Shown: positions 43,772 to 53,520, counted from the first letter of the stretch. The stretch: DNA of 64,000 bases from Bacillota bacterium (GCA_017441925.1 JAFRUE010000007.1:620001-684000); one strand, 5' to 3'. The notes: generated from the sequence alone by a model not told the origin. Program-made: numbers and translations.

Positions 43772-46420
43772 TTACTGGATCTCTGCGGCAGCTTCCTCTT
43801 TAGCCGCTGTAAGGGCTTCCTGTACGCGGACTGCGTTCTTGCCGCCGCCCTGCGCCATATTCGGACGTCCGCCGCCGCGTCCGTCAACGATATTCATTGC
43901 TGTCTTGATGATCTTGCCGGCATGAACGCCCTTCTTTACAGCTCCGTCTGTCGCCATAACGACGATCGACAGAGCATCCGTGCCGCCTGCAAGAATAACA
44001 ACGCTCTCGCCGAGCTTCTCCTTCAGACTGTCACCGAGGCTCTTCAGTGCGTCCGCGTTCATCTCGGATCTGTAGACCGCAAGGACCGCGATTCCGTTCT
44101 TCGTCTCGGCTTCCGCAAGCATCTCATCAGCCTGTCCGGCCGTCATTTTGCTCTTCAGGGACTCCAGTTCCTTCTGCAGTTCGCGCACCTGTTTCTGCAG
44201 AGCCTCGGCTGCCGCTGCCACAGAATCCTTCTGCGCCTTCAGCACACCGGCGGTCTTATCAAGCTCATCCTCGAGCTTCTCTACTGCCGCAAGAGCGCCC
44301 TCTCCCGTAACCGCCGTGATCCTGCGGACACCGGCCGCGGACGCGCTCTCGGAAGTGATGCGGAAATAACCGATTCTGGACGTATTGGTCAGATGTGTTC
44401 CTCCGCAAAGCTCCTTACTGTAATCGCCCATGCATACGACACGGACAGTATCTCCGTATTTCTCGCCGAAAAGCGCCATGGCTCCGGTCTTGCGGGCTTC
44501 ATCGAGCGTCATGACCTCGGTCCGGATCGGCAGAGCCGCCAGGATCTCCCTGTTGACTTCGCGTTCGATCCTGCGGAGATCTTCCTTGCTGACCGCTTCA
44601 AAATGAGTAAAGTCAAAGCGCAGATGCTCGGCGTCGACCAGTGAACCGGACTGCTGTACATGGGTCCCCAGGACATTACGCAGCGCTTTCTGCAGCAGAT
44701 GTGTGGCGCTGTGGTTGCGGGAAACCGCGAGACGGTATTCCTGATCCACCAGCATCTCCGCCTTCTGTCCTTTTTCGATGAATCCTTCCGTGACCTCTCC
44801 GACATGCCCGGTCTTGCTGCCGATCGCATGGATCGTAGCCGTAACCTTGACCGTACCGGTCTCCGTACGGATGTATCCGATATCTCCGGTCTGTCCGCCC
44901 ATTTCCGCATAGAAAGGTGTCTTATCCGTGAAGACCGTTACACTGTCGCCGGCGTTTGCGGTATCCAGCAGCGCGGTGTCTCCTGTCAGGGCAATGATCG
45001 TGCTGTCAGCCTGTTCCATACGGTCATATCCGTCGAATTCTGTCTCCAGAGCGGCATCCAGCTGATTGTAGACTGTCGCTTCGGCGCCCATATAGTTAGT
45101 CTTCTTACGGGCGCTGCGCGCACGTACGCGCTGTGCCTCCATCTCGGTACGGAAGCCCTCTTCATCAGGCTCCATTCCCTGCTCCTCCAGGATCTCGCGG
45201 GTCAGATCCAGTGGGAATCCGTAGGTATCATACAGACGGAAAGCTTTGGATCCGTCGAGTCTGGTGCTGCCGGCCTTTTTCGCCTCGGCGATGTCGTCCT
45301 GCAGGATCGCAAGTCCCTGATCCAGCGTCTTGTAGAAGTTCTCTTCTTCATTGGTAATGATCTTGTTGATGTATTCCTGTTTCTCGCGCAGCTCCGGATA
45401 CGCGTCCGCGGAGCATCCGATAACGGTATCAGCCACTTCAACGATGAAAGGTCTCGTGATCCCGAGCAGCCTACCGTGTCTGGCGGCTCTGCGAAGCAGA
45501 CGGCGCAGCACATATCCGCGTCCTTCATTGGAAGGAAGGATTCCGTCAGAGATCATGAAGGTCAGCGAACGGACATGGTCGGTAATAACGCGGACGGAAA
45601 CGTCTGTCTTGGCAGTCGCTTCGCCCTGCTCATAGCCGACGCCCGCGATCTTGCAGACATCTTCGCGGATCGCGCGCAGCGTATCAACATCGAACATCGA
45701 GTTGACGTCCTGCACCGCAACGGCCAGACGCTCGAGGCCCATACCGGTATCGATGTTTTTCTGCGCAAGCTCGGTGTAATTGCCCTTGCCATCACCGTAG
45801 AACTGGGTAAAAACGTCATTCCAGATCTCCATGAAACGGTCGCAGTCGCATCCCGGAGCACAGTCCGGTTTACCGCAGCCGTACTTCTCGCCGCGGTCAT
45901 AATAGATCTCAGAGCACGGGCCGCAGGGGCCTTCGCCATGCTCCCAGAAATTATCCTCTTTGCCGAAACGGTAGATCCTCTCTGCCGGAACGCCGATCTC
46001 TTCGTTCCAGATCTTATAGGCTTCGTCATCATCCGTATAAACAGAAGGATAGAGACGGTCCTTGTCCATCCCTACGACCTCTGTCAGGAACTCCCAGCTC
46101 CAGTGCAGTGCTTCTCTCTTGAAATAATCTCCAAAGGAGAAATTGCCGAGCATCTCAAAGAAAGTACCGTGACGCGCGGTCTTGCCGACGTTGTCGATAT
46201 CACCGGTACGGATGCACTTCTGGCAGGTCGTAACGCGGCGGCGCGGCGGGATCTCCTGTCCTGTAAAATAGGGTTTCAGCGGTGCCATGCCCGCATTGAT
46301 CAGCAGAAGGCTGTTGTCGTTTTTAGGCACCAGTGAGAAGGACGGCATCCTCAGATGCTCCTTGGATTCAAAGAACGCAAGATATGCTTCACGCAGCTCG
46401 TTAAGTCCCATGTATTTCAT
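43772..46420 (-). CDS. alaS: Alanyl-tRNA synthetase
   Basis: 882 residues, full length. Class II core with FLKPYFTGQE-like LKPYFTGQEIPPRRR and motif regions near the N-terminus, the editing-domain zinc ligands SATHLLQKAL (H-x3-H type) and MGDYSKELCGGTH, and the C-Ala domain ending in GRGGGRPNMAQGGGKN. Charges tRNA-Ala and edits misacylated Ser/Gly. A longer open frame exists, but ATG 46420 follows GAGGAG by 7 bases and starts at the conserved N-terminus. The leader is only about 75 bases, too short for a T-box. Confidence 0.96.
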   Translation of the reverse strand: MKYMGLNELREAYLAFFESKEHLRMPSFSLVPKNDNSLLLINAGMAPLKPYFTGQEIPPRRRVTTCQKCIRTGDIDNVGKTARHGTFFEMLGNFSFGDYFKREALHWSWEFLTEVVGMDKDRLYPSVYTDDDEAYKIWNEEIGVPAERIYRFGKEDNFWEHGEGPCGPCSEIYYDRGEKYGCGKPDCAPGCDCDRFMEIWNDVFTQFYGDGKGNYTELAQKNIDTGMGLERLAVAVQDVNSMFDVDTLRAIREDVCKIAGVGYEQGEATAKTDVSVRVITDHVRSLTFMISDGILPSNEGRGYVLRRLLRRAARHGRLLGITRPFIVEVADTVIGCSADAYPELREKQEYINKIITNEEENFYKTLDQGLAILQDDIAEAKKAGSTRLDGSKAFRLYDTYGFPLDLTREILEEQGMEPDEEGFRTEMEAQRVRARSARKKTNYMGAEATVYNQLDAALETEFDGYDRMEQADSTIIALTGDTALLDTANAGDSVTVFTDKTPFYAEMGGQTGDIGYIRTETGTVKVTATIHAIGSKTGHVGEVTEGFIEKGQKAEMLVDQEYRLAVSRNHSATHLLQKALRNVLGTHVQQSGSLVDAEHLRFDFTHFEAVSKEDLRRIEREVNREILAALPIRTEVMTLDEARKTGAMALFGEKYGDTVRVVCMGDYSKELCGGTHLTNTSRIGYFRITSESASAAGVRRITAVTGEGALAAVEKLEDELDKTAGVLKAQKDSVAAAAEALQKQVRELQKELESLKSKMTAGQADEMLAEAETKNGIAVLAVYRSEMNADALKSLGDSLKEKLGESVVILAGGTDALSIVVMATDGAVKKGVHAGKIIKTAMNIVDGRGGGRPNMAQGGGKNAVRVQEALTAAKEEAAAEIQ

Positions 46421-46493
46421 ACGTTGACTCCTCTTTCTCTCCGTCAGTTTGATCGCAGACAGCCGGACTGTACCGGCAGCCATACATCTATTT

Positions 46494-46522
46494 ATTCTAT
46501 CACTACAGTCCCGATTCGTCAA
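46494..46522 (-). promoter_or_regulatory. alaS promoter
   Basis: Minus strand TTGACG (46522-46517), 17-base spacer, TAGAAT (46499-46494). The short leader that follows contains a small GCCGG/CCGGC hairpin but no T-box-like structure. Confidence 0.75.
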
Positions 46523-46530
46523 CCGGAGAA

Positions 46531-47430
46531 TCAGGACAGATGTTCCGTTTTGTGTTTTGTCATGCGGTACTTCAGCTCTTTTTCATCGATTGCCCCGAGT
46601 GTGAAGAGTTCCAGCGTGAATCTTCTCTGGTCGGCTTCTTTTTGTTCCTGACTGCGCAGATCTCCGGTAAGACGAGGCACCAGGAATCGTCCGATCGCAA
46701 AAACCGCGCAGCATCCGAAGCAGATCAGGATATCCGCTGCCAGGTACTTTTTTGTCAGACTGAACGTCACAAAACAGGCCCAGACATTCAGCAGCAGGAC
46801 CGCAAGAGTCGTTCCGGCAAGCTGCGGGATCTCTTTGCGGAGAAGGACAAGGACCGCGTTCAGCACCAGCAGTACAGTCCCCAGGAGTGAGAACAGTCCT
46901 GTGAAGTCGCTCTTTAGCGAAAACGGCAGCAGATCCTGCAGTGCGGACAGTGCCCGGTAAGCCAGTACCGGTACAGGCGCCAGGATCATGACAGCAGAGA
47001 TAGAGCCCAGTATCGCACCCCTCCTGCGTCTGCGGACAAGGTCCGGCGTCAGTACTTCCCGGACCGGACCGTCAGATTCCCTGTACTGTTCCAGAACGGC
47101 TGCCTTCTCCTGTGCCAGGCCTCTCTTCTCAGCCTTACGCAGTTCTTTTTTCATCTCCTTCGGGTACGCTGCATAGAACAGTTCGTTCCCGACACGGAAA
47201 TGATACTCGTCTTTTGCTCTTTTCTGCGGGATGTAGATGCCGATCGCAAGCAGTACCGCCAGATAGGCAAAAATCAGCGGCAGCCCCCACGGACCCGTAT
47301 TTACGAGGATCTCGATAGCCAGATATGCAATGGCTCCTCCGGAGAGTCCCATCGGAAAGACAACAGCCATGATCTTCCACAGACCGGCGGCATTCCGCCC
47401 GGATCTGCGTTTCTTAAGGTTTCCGTCCAT
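46531..47430 (-). CDS. Membrane protein of unknown function
   Basis: 299 residues. Hydrophobic helices at about 19-40, 52-70, 138-165, 178-200, 205-222 and 228-250, with a charged cytoplasmic segment (about 72-135). The C-terminal 30 residues (RRFTLELFTLGAIDEKELKYRM) resemble a SHOCT-like short helical motif, though this is a guess. I do not recognise the family. It has its own -10 box and AAGGAGG ribosome site and lies between tsf (upstream) and alaS. Other lineages often have pyrH and frr after tsf; here they are absent. Confidence 0.7.
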   Translation of the reverse strand: MDGNLKKRRSGRNAAGLWKIMAVVFPMGLSGGAIAYLAIEILVNTGPWGLPLIFAYLAVLLAIGIYIPQKRAKDEYHFRVGNELFYAAYPKEMKKELRKAEKRGLAQEKAAVLEQYRESDGPVREVLTPDLVRRRRRGAILGSISAVMILAPVPVLAYRALSALQDLLPFSLKSDFTGLFSLLGTVLLVLNAVLVLLRKEIPQLAGTTLAVLLLNVWACFVTFSLTKKYLAADILICFGCCAVFAIGRFLVPRLTGDLRSQEQKEADQRRFTLELFTLGAIDEKELKYRMTKHKTEHLS

Positions 47431-47471
47431 GAATGCCCTCCTTATCTGCAGTTTCTGGATCTGTCCGGAAT

Positions 47472-47500
47472 ATTATAGCATATTTCCCGGCTGTTGTCCT
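47472..47500 (-). promoter_or_regulatory. promoter of the unknown membrane protein
   Basis: Minus strand AGGACA (47500-47495), 17-base spacer, TATAAT (47477-47472), 41 bases before the ATG. Confidence 0.55.
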
Positions 47501-47512
47501 GCGGATCTTATG

Positions 47513-47548
47513 CAAAAGACCGGCTCCGCCTTTCGGCAGAACCGGTCT
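47513..47548 (-). terminator. strong terminator of rpsB-tsf
   Basis: A 14-pair stem (AGACCGGTTCTGCC with GGCGGAGCCGGTCT, two G-U pairs) closed by a GAAA tetraloop and followed by TTTTGC, just after the tsf stop. Confidence 0.92.
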
Positions 47549-47575
47549 ATATGGTTTTCTGATTCGTATGATGAA

Positions 47576-48493
47576 TCAGCCCTGCATCTGCTTGGCAACT
47601 TCCTCAGCGAAGTTCTCCTGCTTCTTCTCGATTCCCTCACCGGTCTCGAAACGAATGTAGGACTCGATCTCGATCTTGCTTCCGATATTCTTGGAAACCT
47701 GATCCAGATACTTGGCAACGCTGATCTCCTGATCGCGGAAGAAGAGCTGGTCCATCAGGCAGAGCTCTTTCATTTCCTTCTTCAGACGGCCTTCGACCAT
47801 CTTCGCAAGGATAGCCTGCGGCTTACCCTCGGAGGCAGCCTGCTCCATCAGGATGGCGCGCTCATGATCCAGAACTTCCTGCGGAATGTCAGCTTCGCTC
47901 TTGTACTCAGGCTTCATGGAGCAAACCTGCATCGCAACATTCTTAACGGCTTCCTTGAACTCATCGTTGACAACATCGCTCTTGGCAGCGACCAGAACGG
48001 AGATGCGTCCGCCGCCATGTACATAAGATCCAACGTAGCAGTCGCTCTTGAGCATCTGCACGCGGCGGATCTTAAGGTTCTCACGGATAACGGAGATCTT
48101 GTCGACCAGGGCGTCGTTAACGGTCTTGGTCTCATCCAGATGCCACTTGCTGTTCAGGAATGTGTCAATATCGCTGGTATCGGCGATCAGGACCTGATCC
48201 GCAACTTCCTTGACGAAAGAACGGAAAAGATCGTTATTCGCAACAAAATCCGTCTCGGAGTTGACTTCGACAACGCCTGCGGTCTTGCTGTCTTCGCTGA
48301 CGATAACAGCGGTCAGTCCCTCGGCGGCAATACGTCCGGCTCTCTTCTGAGCAGTCGCAAGGCCTTTCTTTCTCAGCTCGTCGATAGCGGCAGCCATGTC
48401 GCCGCCGGTCTGCTCGAGAGCCTTCTTGCAGTCCATCATGCCGGAACCGGTCTTCTCACGCAGTTCCTTAACCATTGCAGCTGTAATATTCAT
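47576..48493 (-). CDS. tsf: Elongation factor Ts
   Basis: 305 residues. N-terminal UBA-like helices with VKELREKTGSGMMDCKKAL (about 9) and EVNSETDFVANNDLFRSF (about 76), the segment that contacts EF-Tu; two core domains follow. Exchanges GDP for GTP on EF-Tu. Directly downstream of rpsB (24-base gap), the universal order, and followed by a strong terminator. Confidence 0.97.
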   Translation of the reverse strand: MNITAAMVKELREKTGSGMMDCKKALEQTGGDMAAAIDELRKKGLATAQKRAGRIAAEGLTAVIVSEDSKTAGVVEVNSETDFVANNDLFRSFVKEVADQVLIADTSDIDTFLNSKWHLDETKTVNDALVDKISVIRENLKIRRVQMLKSDCYVGSYVHGGGRISVLVAAKSDVVNDEFKEAVKNVAMQVCSMKPEYKSEADIPQEVLDHERAILMEQAASEGKPQAILAKMVEGRLKKEMKELCLMDQLFFRDQEISVAKYLDQVSKNIGSKIEIESYIRFETGEGIEKKQENFAEEVAKQMQG

Positions 48494-48517
48494 ACTGTAT
48501 CCTCCCGAAAAATAGAA

Positions 48518-49264
48518 TTATTCCTCTTCAGCCTCAGCTTCTTCTGCTGCTTCCTCAGGCTCCTCGGCAGGCGTCATCTGCTCGCCCTGGTTCGCCTCGA
48601 TAACAGCATCAGCTACTGTACCGGCAATCAGCTTGACCGCGCGGATCGCGTCGTCATTGCCCGGGATCACATAGTCGATCTCATCCGGATCGCAGTTGGT
48701 ATCAACGATACCGACCAGCGGAATGTTCAGGATATGTGCTTCCTGAATCGCAATGTGCTCCTTGCGGGGGTCTACTACGAAGATCATGTCAGGCACCTGC
48801 TTCATATCGCGGATACCGTTCAGGTTCTTCTGCAGCTTGTCCAGCTCAGCCTTCAGATTGAGGACTTCCTTCTTGGGAAGAACATCGAATGTTCCGTCCT
48901 GCTCCATCGTCTCCAGAGCGATCATGCGGTCGATACGGCTGCGGATCGTCTTGAAGTTGGTGAGCATACCGCCAAGCCAACGGTTGTTTACATAGTACAT
49001 ACCGCAGCGCTCAGCTTCGGTCTTAACAGCTTCCTGCGCCTGCTTCTTGGTTCCGACGAACAGAACCTTGCCGCCCTCTCCGGCAATCTTCTTGACCGCG
49101 TCATAAGCCTCGTCAACCTTGCGGCTTGTCTTCTGCAGGTCAATAATGTAGATCCCGTTGCGTTCCGTAAAGATATACGGAGCCATTTTGGGATTCCAGC
49201 GACGGGTCTGGTGTCCGAAATGCACACCCGCTTCCAGAAGCTGTTTCATAGAAATTACGCTCAT
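48518..49264 (-). CDS. rpsB: 30S ribosomal protein S2
   Basis: 248 residues. Starts [20 protein letters not shown] and includes [19 protein letters not shown] and the C-terminal core [15 protein letters not shown], all characteristic of S2. A Glu-rich tail (about 225-248, [15 protein letters not shown]) extends it slightly. AGGAGG is replaced by GGAGGG before the ATG. Transcribed with tsf from the promoter at 49385-49413 through a structured leader. Confidence 0.97.
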   Translation of the reverse strand: MSVISMKQLLEAGVHFGHQTRRWNPKMAPYIFTERNGIYIIDLQKTSRKVDEAYDAVKKIAGEGGKVLFVGTKKQAQEAVKTEAERCGMYYVNNRWLGGMLTNFKTIRSRIDRMIALETMEQDGTFDVLPKKEVLNLKAELDKLQKNLNGIRDMKQVPDMIFVVDPRKEHIAIQEAHILNIPLVGIVDTNCDPDEIDYVIPGNDDAIRAVKLIAGTVADAVIEANQGEQMTPAEEPEEAAEEAEAEEE

Positions 49265-49378
49265 ACTACACCCTCCATTAGTTTTTTCCTCCTCATCCGG
49301 TCTGCGCGGCCCACTCCCTGCGGGAGCACTCCGGCCGTTATCCGGAAAAGTGTGGATTCTGTGCCTTTTTAAAGGCCG
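49265..49378 (-). promoter_or_regulatory. structured rpsB leader, possible S2 autoregulatory element
   Basis: About 110 bases of leader contain three nested stems at 49296-49346: TCCGG/CCGGA, CGGCC/GGCCG and CTCCC/GGGAG around a GCA loop. Such nested hairpins upstream of ribosomal protein genes often bind the protein product. Resemblance to a known S2 leader class is not verified. Confidence 0.5.
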
Positions 49379-49384
49379 TCTATC

Positions 49385-49413
49385 AGTATACTAAATACAA
49401 TTTGAAAAATCAA
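49385..49413 (-). promoter_or_regulatory. rpsB-tsf promoter
   Basis: Minus strand TTGATT (49413-49408), 17-base spacer, TATACT (49390-49385). Confidence 0.8.
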
Positions 49414-49451
49414 GTGTTTTTTTGAGGAAAATAAAGGTTTTTCTGACCTTG

Positions 49452-50225
49452 TCAGTCGGAATAGAGTCCTTTCTTCTCCATCTGCCTGCGCAGGTCTGCG
49501 ATCGTCTTTTTGTAGATGCTCGCCGCCCGGTATCTTGAGATCCCCGTCTCGCGACCGGCTTTACGGATCGATTCCCCTTTCCAGATCACATGATGCAGCA
49601 AAGCCCGCTCCTCGTCCGGAAGCTGTTCCACAAGCTGACGAAGCTCTCTGGCGGTCTCTTTTTTTGTCAGCGATGCCTCCGGAAGCCCGATTCTGCAGAT
49701 CACCTCTTCTGCTCCGAATCCGTCCTGCAGAACCGTCTCTGTCCGCCGTCTGAACCGGGTGTAGATCTCAAGGGGAATTCCCATTTCAAACGCGATCTCT
49801 TCTTCTGTAGGGTCTCTGCCTGTTGTGCTTCTAAGCCGTTCGCGGACACATTCCTCCTGCCGCAGTCTGTGATAGATCCTGCGGGATATCCCCATCGCCC
49901 TGCTGATCCCGTCCTCGACCGACCCGCGCATCATTATGACCGCATAGGTCGAAAAGGCAGTCTCCATACGCGGATCATAATGCTCCAATGCCTCGATCAG
50001 CCCGATCTGTGCATATCCGACGACATCTTCATACCGGATACCGTTCGGAAGTCTGGACGCATATACAGAGACAGTGAACTGCAGCAGCTTCTGATTCCAC
50101 ATAACCAGCTGATTCCGCGATTCTATATCACGTTTTGCACAAAAAGCCGCCCATGTCTTCTGATATTCAGCATGAGTTACACCGTACGGCACATATTCTG
50201 TAATAAATCCTTTCCCCATATTCAC
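49452..50225 (-). CDS. Sigma-70 family factor of FliA/SigD/WhiG type
   Basis: 257 residues with all functional regions: region 2 (about 35-120, including YEDVVGYAQIGLIEALEHYD and a YAVIMMRGSVEDGI core), region 3 (about 125-165, TTGRDPTEEEIAFEMGIP) and region 4 helix-turn-helix (about 190-250, ESIRKAGRETGISRYRAASI). The layout matches flagellar-type sigma factors (SigD/FliA), but no flagellar gene is in the window. It stands between topA and rpsB, where B. subtilis has the whole fla/che operon ending in sigD. The start is uncertain: the GTG at 50225 has no clear ribosome site. Its promoter targets are unknown. Confidence 0.85.
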   Translation of the reverse strand: MNMGKGFITEYVPYGVTHAEYQKTWAAFCAKRDIESRNQLVMWNQKLLQFTVSVYASRLPNGIRYEDVVGYAQIGLIEALEHYDPRMETAFSTYAVIMMRGSVEDGISRAMGISRRIYHRLRQEECVRERLRSTTGRDPTEEEIAFEMGIPLEIYTRFRRRTETVLQDGFGAEEVICRIGLPEASLTKKETARELRQLVEQLPDEERALLHHVIWKGESIRKAGRETGISRYRAASIYKKTIADLRRQMEKKGLYSD

Positions 50226-50282
50226 AGGAAAAGGTTATCCGCAAATCTGCGGTCCTGATCAGATAATTAAAACGTTAGCGTC

Positions 50283-52361
50283 TCAGCTCTCTGCTTTCTC
50301 GCTGTAGCCGCATTCTTTGGATGAACAGCAGTATCTCGTCGCTCTTCCTGTCTTCTCGACCATATAGCTGCCGCACCTCGGGCATTTCCGTGCAACCGGT
50401 TTATCCCAGGAAATAAAACTGCACTTCTGGGAATCCGCGCATCGGTAATATGTCCGTTTTTTCTGGGAAATACAGACTTCTATCTGTGATCCGCACAAAG
50501 GACACTGAACACCGTTCAGATACTCATGATAGGGTACCGTGTTGCGGCATTCCGGGAAGCCGGAACATCCGTAGAACTTGCCGAAACGGCCGTTCCGCAG
50601 GATCATTCTCCTGCCGCATTTATCGCAGATCTTATCGGTCAGCTGTACCGGGACCTCGACTTTCTCGAGTTCTGTCTGAGCTTTCTGAACATGCGGTTCA
50701 AAACCACTGTAGAAATCCCCGATGACCTTCCTCCACTGTACTTCGCCCTCTTCGACTCTGTCGAGCTGTTTCTCCATCTCTGCTGTGAAGCCGATATCCA
50801 CGATATCCTTGAAATAGCTGCCGATCATCTGATTGACGGTCATTCCGAGATCCGTGACATAGATGACCTTTTTTTCTTTTGTAATGTAGGCTCTTGTCAG
50901 AAGCGTCGTCAGGATCGGCGCATATGTACTCGGCCTGCCGACTCCGTTCTCCTCCAGTGTCCTGATCAGAGATGCCTCTGTATAGCGTGCCGGAGGCTGC
51001 GTAAAATGCTGATGTCCTTCAATATCACGGATTACGACCGTATCGCCCTCCGCAAGTCCCTGAATGGTATGGAATTTCTCTTCTTTATCCTCTGCGGAAT
51101 CTTTATAGACAGTGAGGAAACCGGGAAAATCCAATGTTGAACCGGCTGCGGTAAATTCAAACTCGCCTCCGGTCAGTGTGATCTGCATCGTATCATAAAC
51201 GGCTGCTGCCATCCTGCTTGCGACAAAGCGGTCATAGATCAGCTTGTAAAGGCGGTACTGTTCTTTTGTCAGATCTGCAGCGATAACGTCCGGCGCATTA
51301 TTCAGGGATGTCGGACGGATCGCTTCATGCGCGTCCTGAATTCTCCTCGCAGAAACAGCCTGCGTACGCGGTCCTTCATATTCTTTACCGTATCTGGCGA
51401 TGATCAGATCCCTGGCAGCCTTATCCGCTTCTTCGGAAATGCGGGTCGAATCTGTACGCAGATAGGTAATCAGTCCCTGAGAAGTCCCGTTGACGCTGAT
51501 TCCTTCATATAACTGCTGTGCTACCTGCATGGTCCTTGCAGGCGTAAATCCAAGATAACGGGATGCCTCCTGCTGAAGTGTGCTCGTAGTAAACGGCAGC
51601 GGAGCCTTACGTGAACGTTTGCCTGTCCTGATCTCTTTTACCGTAATGGGACCGCAGTTACGGATCCGGGTGATCAGATCCTCTGCCTCCGTACCGGTCG
51701 GGATCTCTGCCTTAGCGGCTCCGATTTTAGTCAGTTTTGCATGCAGTGTCCCGCGCGCTTTATCCTTCACAAAGTCCGCTTCAACAGACCAGTATTCCTC
51801 CTGAACGAAATCCGCGATCTCGCTCTCCCGGTCACAGAGCAGCTTTAGAGCAGCCGACTGTACGCGCCCCGCGCTTAATCCTCTGCGGACTTTCTTCCAC
51901 AAAACCGGGCTGATCTCGTATCCGACGATACGGTCGAGCACACGTCTGGCCTGCTGGGCATCGACAAGATTCTCGTCAATATCTCTGGCATTCCTGAAAG
52001 CATTCTTGACCGTATCTTTTGTGATCTCGTTGAACGTGACCCGCCTTGTATTCGACTTATCCAGTCCGAGCGTATTCATCAGATGCCAGGAGATAGCCTC
52101 TCCCTCGCGGTCAGGGTCCGTCGCGAGATATACACGGTCGACTTTCTTTGTCTCTTTCTTAAGATTGCCGACAAGCTCCCCCTTACCGCGGATCGTGATG
52201 TACTTCGGCTCAAACCCGTTCTTGATGTCGATCCCGAGCTCGCTCTTGGGAAGATCCCGGATGTGTCCGTTAGATGCGATGACCTTATAGGTCGAACCCA
52301 GGAACTTCTGGATCGTCTTCGCCTTGGCAGGTGATTCCACGATCACAAGATTCTTAGCCAT
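50283..52361 (-). CDS. topA: DNA topoisomerase I
   Basis: 692 residues, type IA. Toprim domain with LVIVESPAKAKTIQKFLG and YLATDPDREGEAISWHL (about 80), the catalytic Tyr in GLITYLRTDSTRIS (about 300), and three C-terminal zinc ribbons (CDKCGRRM..., CPLCGSQI..., CPRCGSYM...) from about 580. Relaxes negative supercoils. It follows dprA by 14 bases, the conserved Firmicute dprA-topA pair. Confidence 0.97.
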   Translation of the reverse strand: MAKNLVIVESPAKAKTIQKFLGSTYKVIASNGHIRDLPKSELGIDIKNGFEPKYITIRGKGELVGNLKKETKKVDRVYLATDPDREGEAISWHLMNTLGLDKSNTRRVTFNEITKDTVKNAFRNARDIDENLVDAQQARRVLDRIVGYEISPVLWKKVRRGLSAGRVQSAALKLLCDRESEIADFVQEEYWSVEADFVKDKARGTLHAKLTKIGAAKAEIPTGTEAEDLITRIRNCGPITVKEIRTGKRSRKAPLPFTTSTLQQEASRYLGFTPARTMQVAQQLYEGISVNGTSQGLITYLRTDSTRISEEADKAARDLIIARYGKEYEGPRTQAVSARRIQDAHEAIRPTSLNNAPDVIAADLTKEQYRLYKLIYDRFVASRMAAAVYDTMQITLTGGEFEFTAAGSTLDFPGFLTVYKDSAEDKEEKFHTIQGLAEGDTVVIRDIEGHQHFTQPPARYTEASLIRTLEENGVGRPSTYAPILTTLLTRAYITKEKKVIYVTDLGMTVNQMIGSYFKDIVDIGFTAEMEKQLDRVEEGEVQWRKVIGDFYSGFEPHVQKAQTELEKVEVPVQLTDKICDKCGRRMILRNGRFGKFYGCSGFPECRNTVPYHEYLNGVQCPLCGSQIEVCISQKKRTYYRCADSQKCSFISWDKPVARKCPRCGSYMVEKTGRATRYCCSSKECGYSEKAES

Positions 52362-52374
52362 ACAAAAACCTCTC

Positions 52375-53493
52375 TTATCTTAATCTGATGATATCTTTAT
52401 TGGGCAGTGTCTCGATATAACCCTGCAGTTCCAGCATCGTCAGGACCGGCAGCACCTTCTCAGGAGGCAGACTGCAGTCTCTGATGATATCGGCAGTACT
52501 GCGCGCTTCCCAGCTGATATTCTCCCAGATCTGTTCCGCTGTCTCGTCCGGGAAAGAAGGACCCGGACCCTTACCGCTGTTGTTCCCGGCATGCTCCTCT
52601 TCCCGTATCGCTTCAGGATTCATGTCCCCAAGCGCGATCGGAATGTCTTCCCATCTGAGGACCAGTTCCGCACCGTCCCGTATCAGAAGATTTGTCCCTC
52701 TTGACGTCTCGGAAAAAATCGGTCCCGGAACGACCAGTACCGGGATACCGCTGTCAGCCGCGATAGTGACCGTGATCAGCGCTCCGCTTCTCTCTGCCGC
52801 CTCTACGATCACAATTGCCTGTGAAAGTGCCGCGATGATCCGGTTCCGCATCGGAAAGGAACCTGCAAGAGGCCTGGTCCCCGGAGGATATTCGGACAAC
52901 AGAAGACCTTTTGCTGCTATCTTATTATACAGTGCGCGGTTACCCTGCGGATAGCATATGTCTGCTCCGCAGCCAAGGACCGCTATGGTACCCCCGCCCG
53001 CGTCCAGTGCGCCCCGTCCCGCACAGGCATCGATTCCATAAGCCATACCGCTGACGATACCGTATCCGAAACGGGCAAGATTGCCTGACAGATAACGGGC
53101 AGCCGCAGATCCGTAATTCGTGCATTTACGGGATCCGACGATCCCGACATTCTTCCTCTGCAGCAAAGAAATGTCCCCTTTAGCATACAGCAGGAATACG
53201 GGCGGATCCGCCCGAAGCAGACTGCGCGGAAAGACAGCCGATGACGGTGTCAGCACCGTGATGCCCTGTTCTGCCCATCTCTCAGCCTGTCCGCGGATCT
53301 TCTCAGGATCCTTGCCGGTACACAGGGCTTCTGCTTCCTTCTCCGAAAACCGTTCCCGCAGGTAATCCTGTCTGGAAGCCTCAAATACCTGTCCAACCGT
53401 TCCGAAGCACTGCAACAACAGGCTCCGCCTGACCGGCCCGATCCCCGGTACACTGCACAGCCAGATCCACTGCAGATCTTCCGAACTGTACAT
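52375..53493 (-). CDS. dprA: DNA-protecting protein DprA
   Basis: 372 residues. N-terminal helix-hairpin region (SVPGIGPVRRSLLLQCFG), the Rossmann-like DprA core with VGSRKCTNYGSAAARYL and GMAYGIDACAGRGALDAGG (about 165-195), and a C-terminal winged helix (about 310-372). Loads RecA on single-stranded DNA in natural transformation. The frame continues 83 codons upstream, but ATG 53493 follows GAGGG by 6 bases and starts at the family N-terminus. Divergent from comM. Confidence 0.94.
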   Translation of the reverse strand: MYSSEDLQWIWLCSVPGIGPVRRSLLLQCFGTVGQVFEASRQDYLRERFSEKEAEALCTGKDPEKIRGQAERWAEQGITVLTPSSAVFPRSLLRADPPVFLLYAKGDISLLQRKNVGIVGSRKCTNYGSAAARYLSGNLARFGYGIVSGMAYGIDACAGRGALDAGGGTIAVLGCGADICYPQGNRALYNKIAAKGLLLSEYPPGTRPLAGSFPMRNRIIAALSQAIVIVEAAERSGALITVTIAADSGIPVLVVPGPIFSETSRGTNLLIRDGAELVLRWEDIPIALGDMNPEAIREEEHAGNNSGKGPGPSFPDETAEQIWENISWEARSTADIIRDCSLPPEKVLPVLTMLELQGYIETLPNKDIIRLR

Positions 53494-53520
53494 GATTATC
53501 CCTCGCTTTCTGAACTGATT

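Noticed and set aside
44660..46336. Long plus-strand frame opposite alaS (about 558 codons)
   Set aside because: Antisense to a full-length conserved synthetase; no recognisable domain.
46421..46530. T-box riboswitch before alaS
   Set aside because: The promoter leaves a leader of only about 75 bases, and no specifier or antiterminator-like elements are visible.
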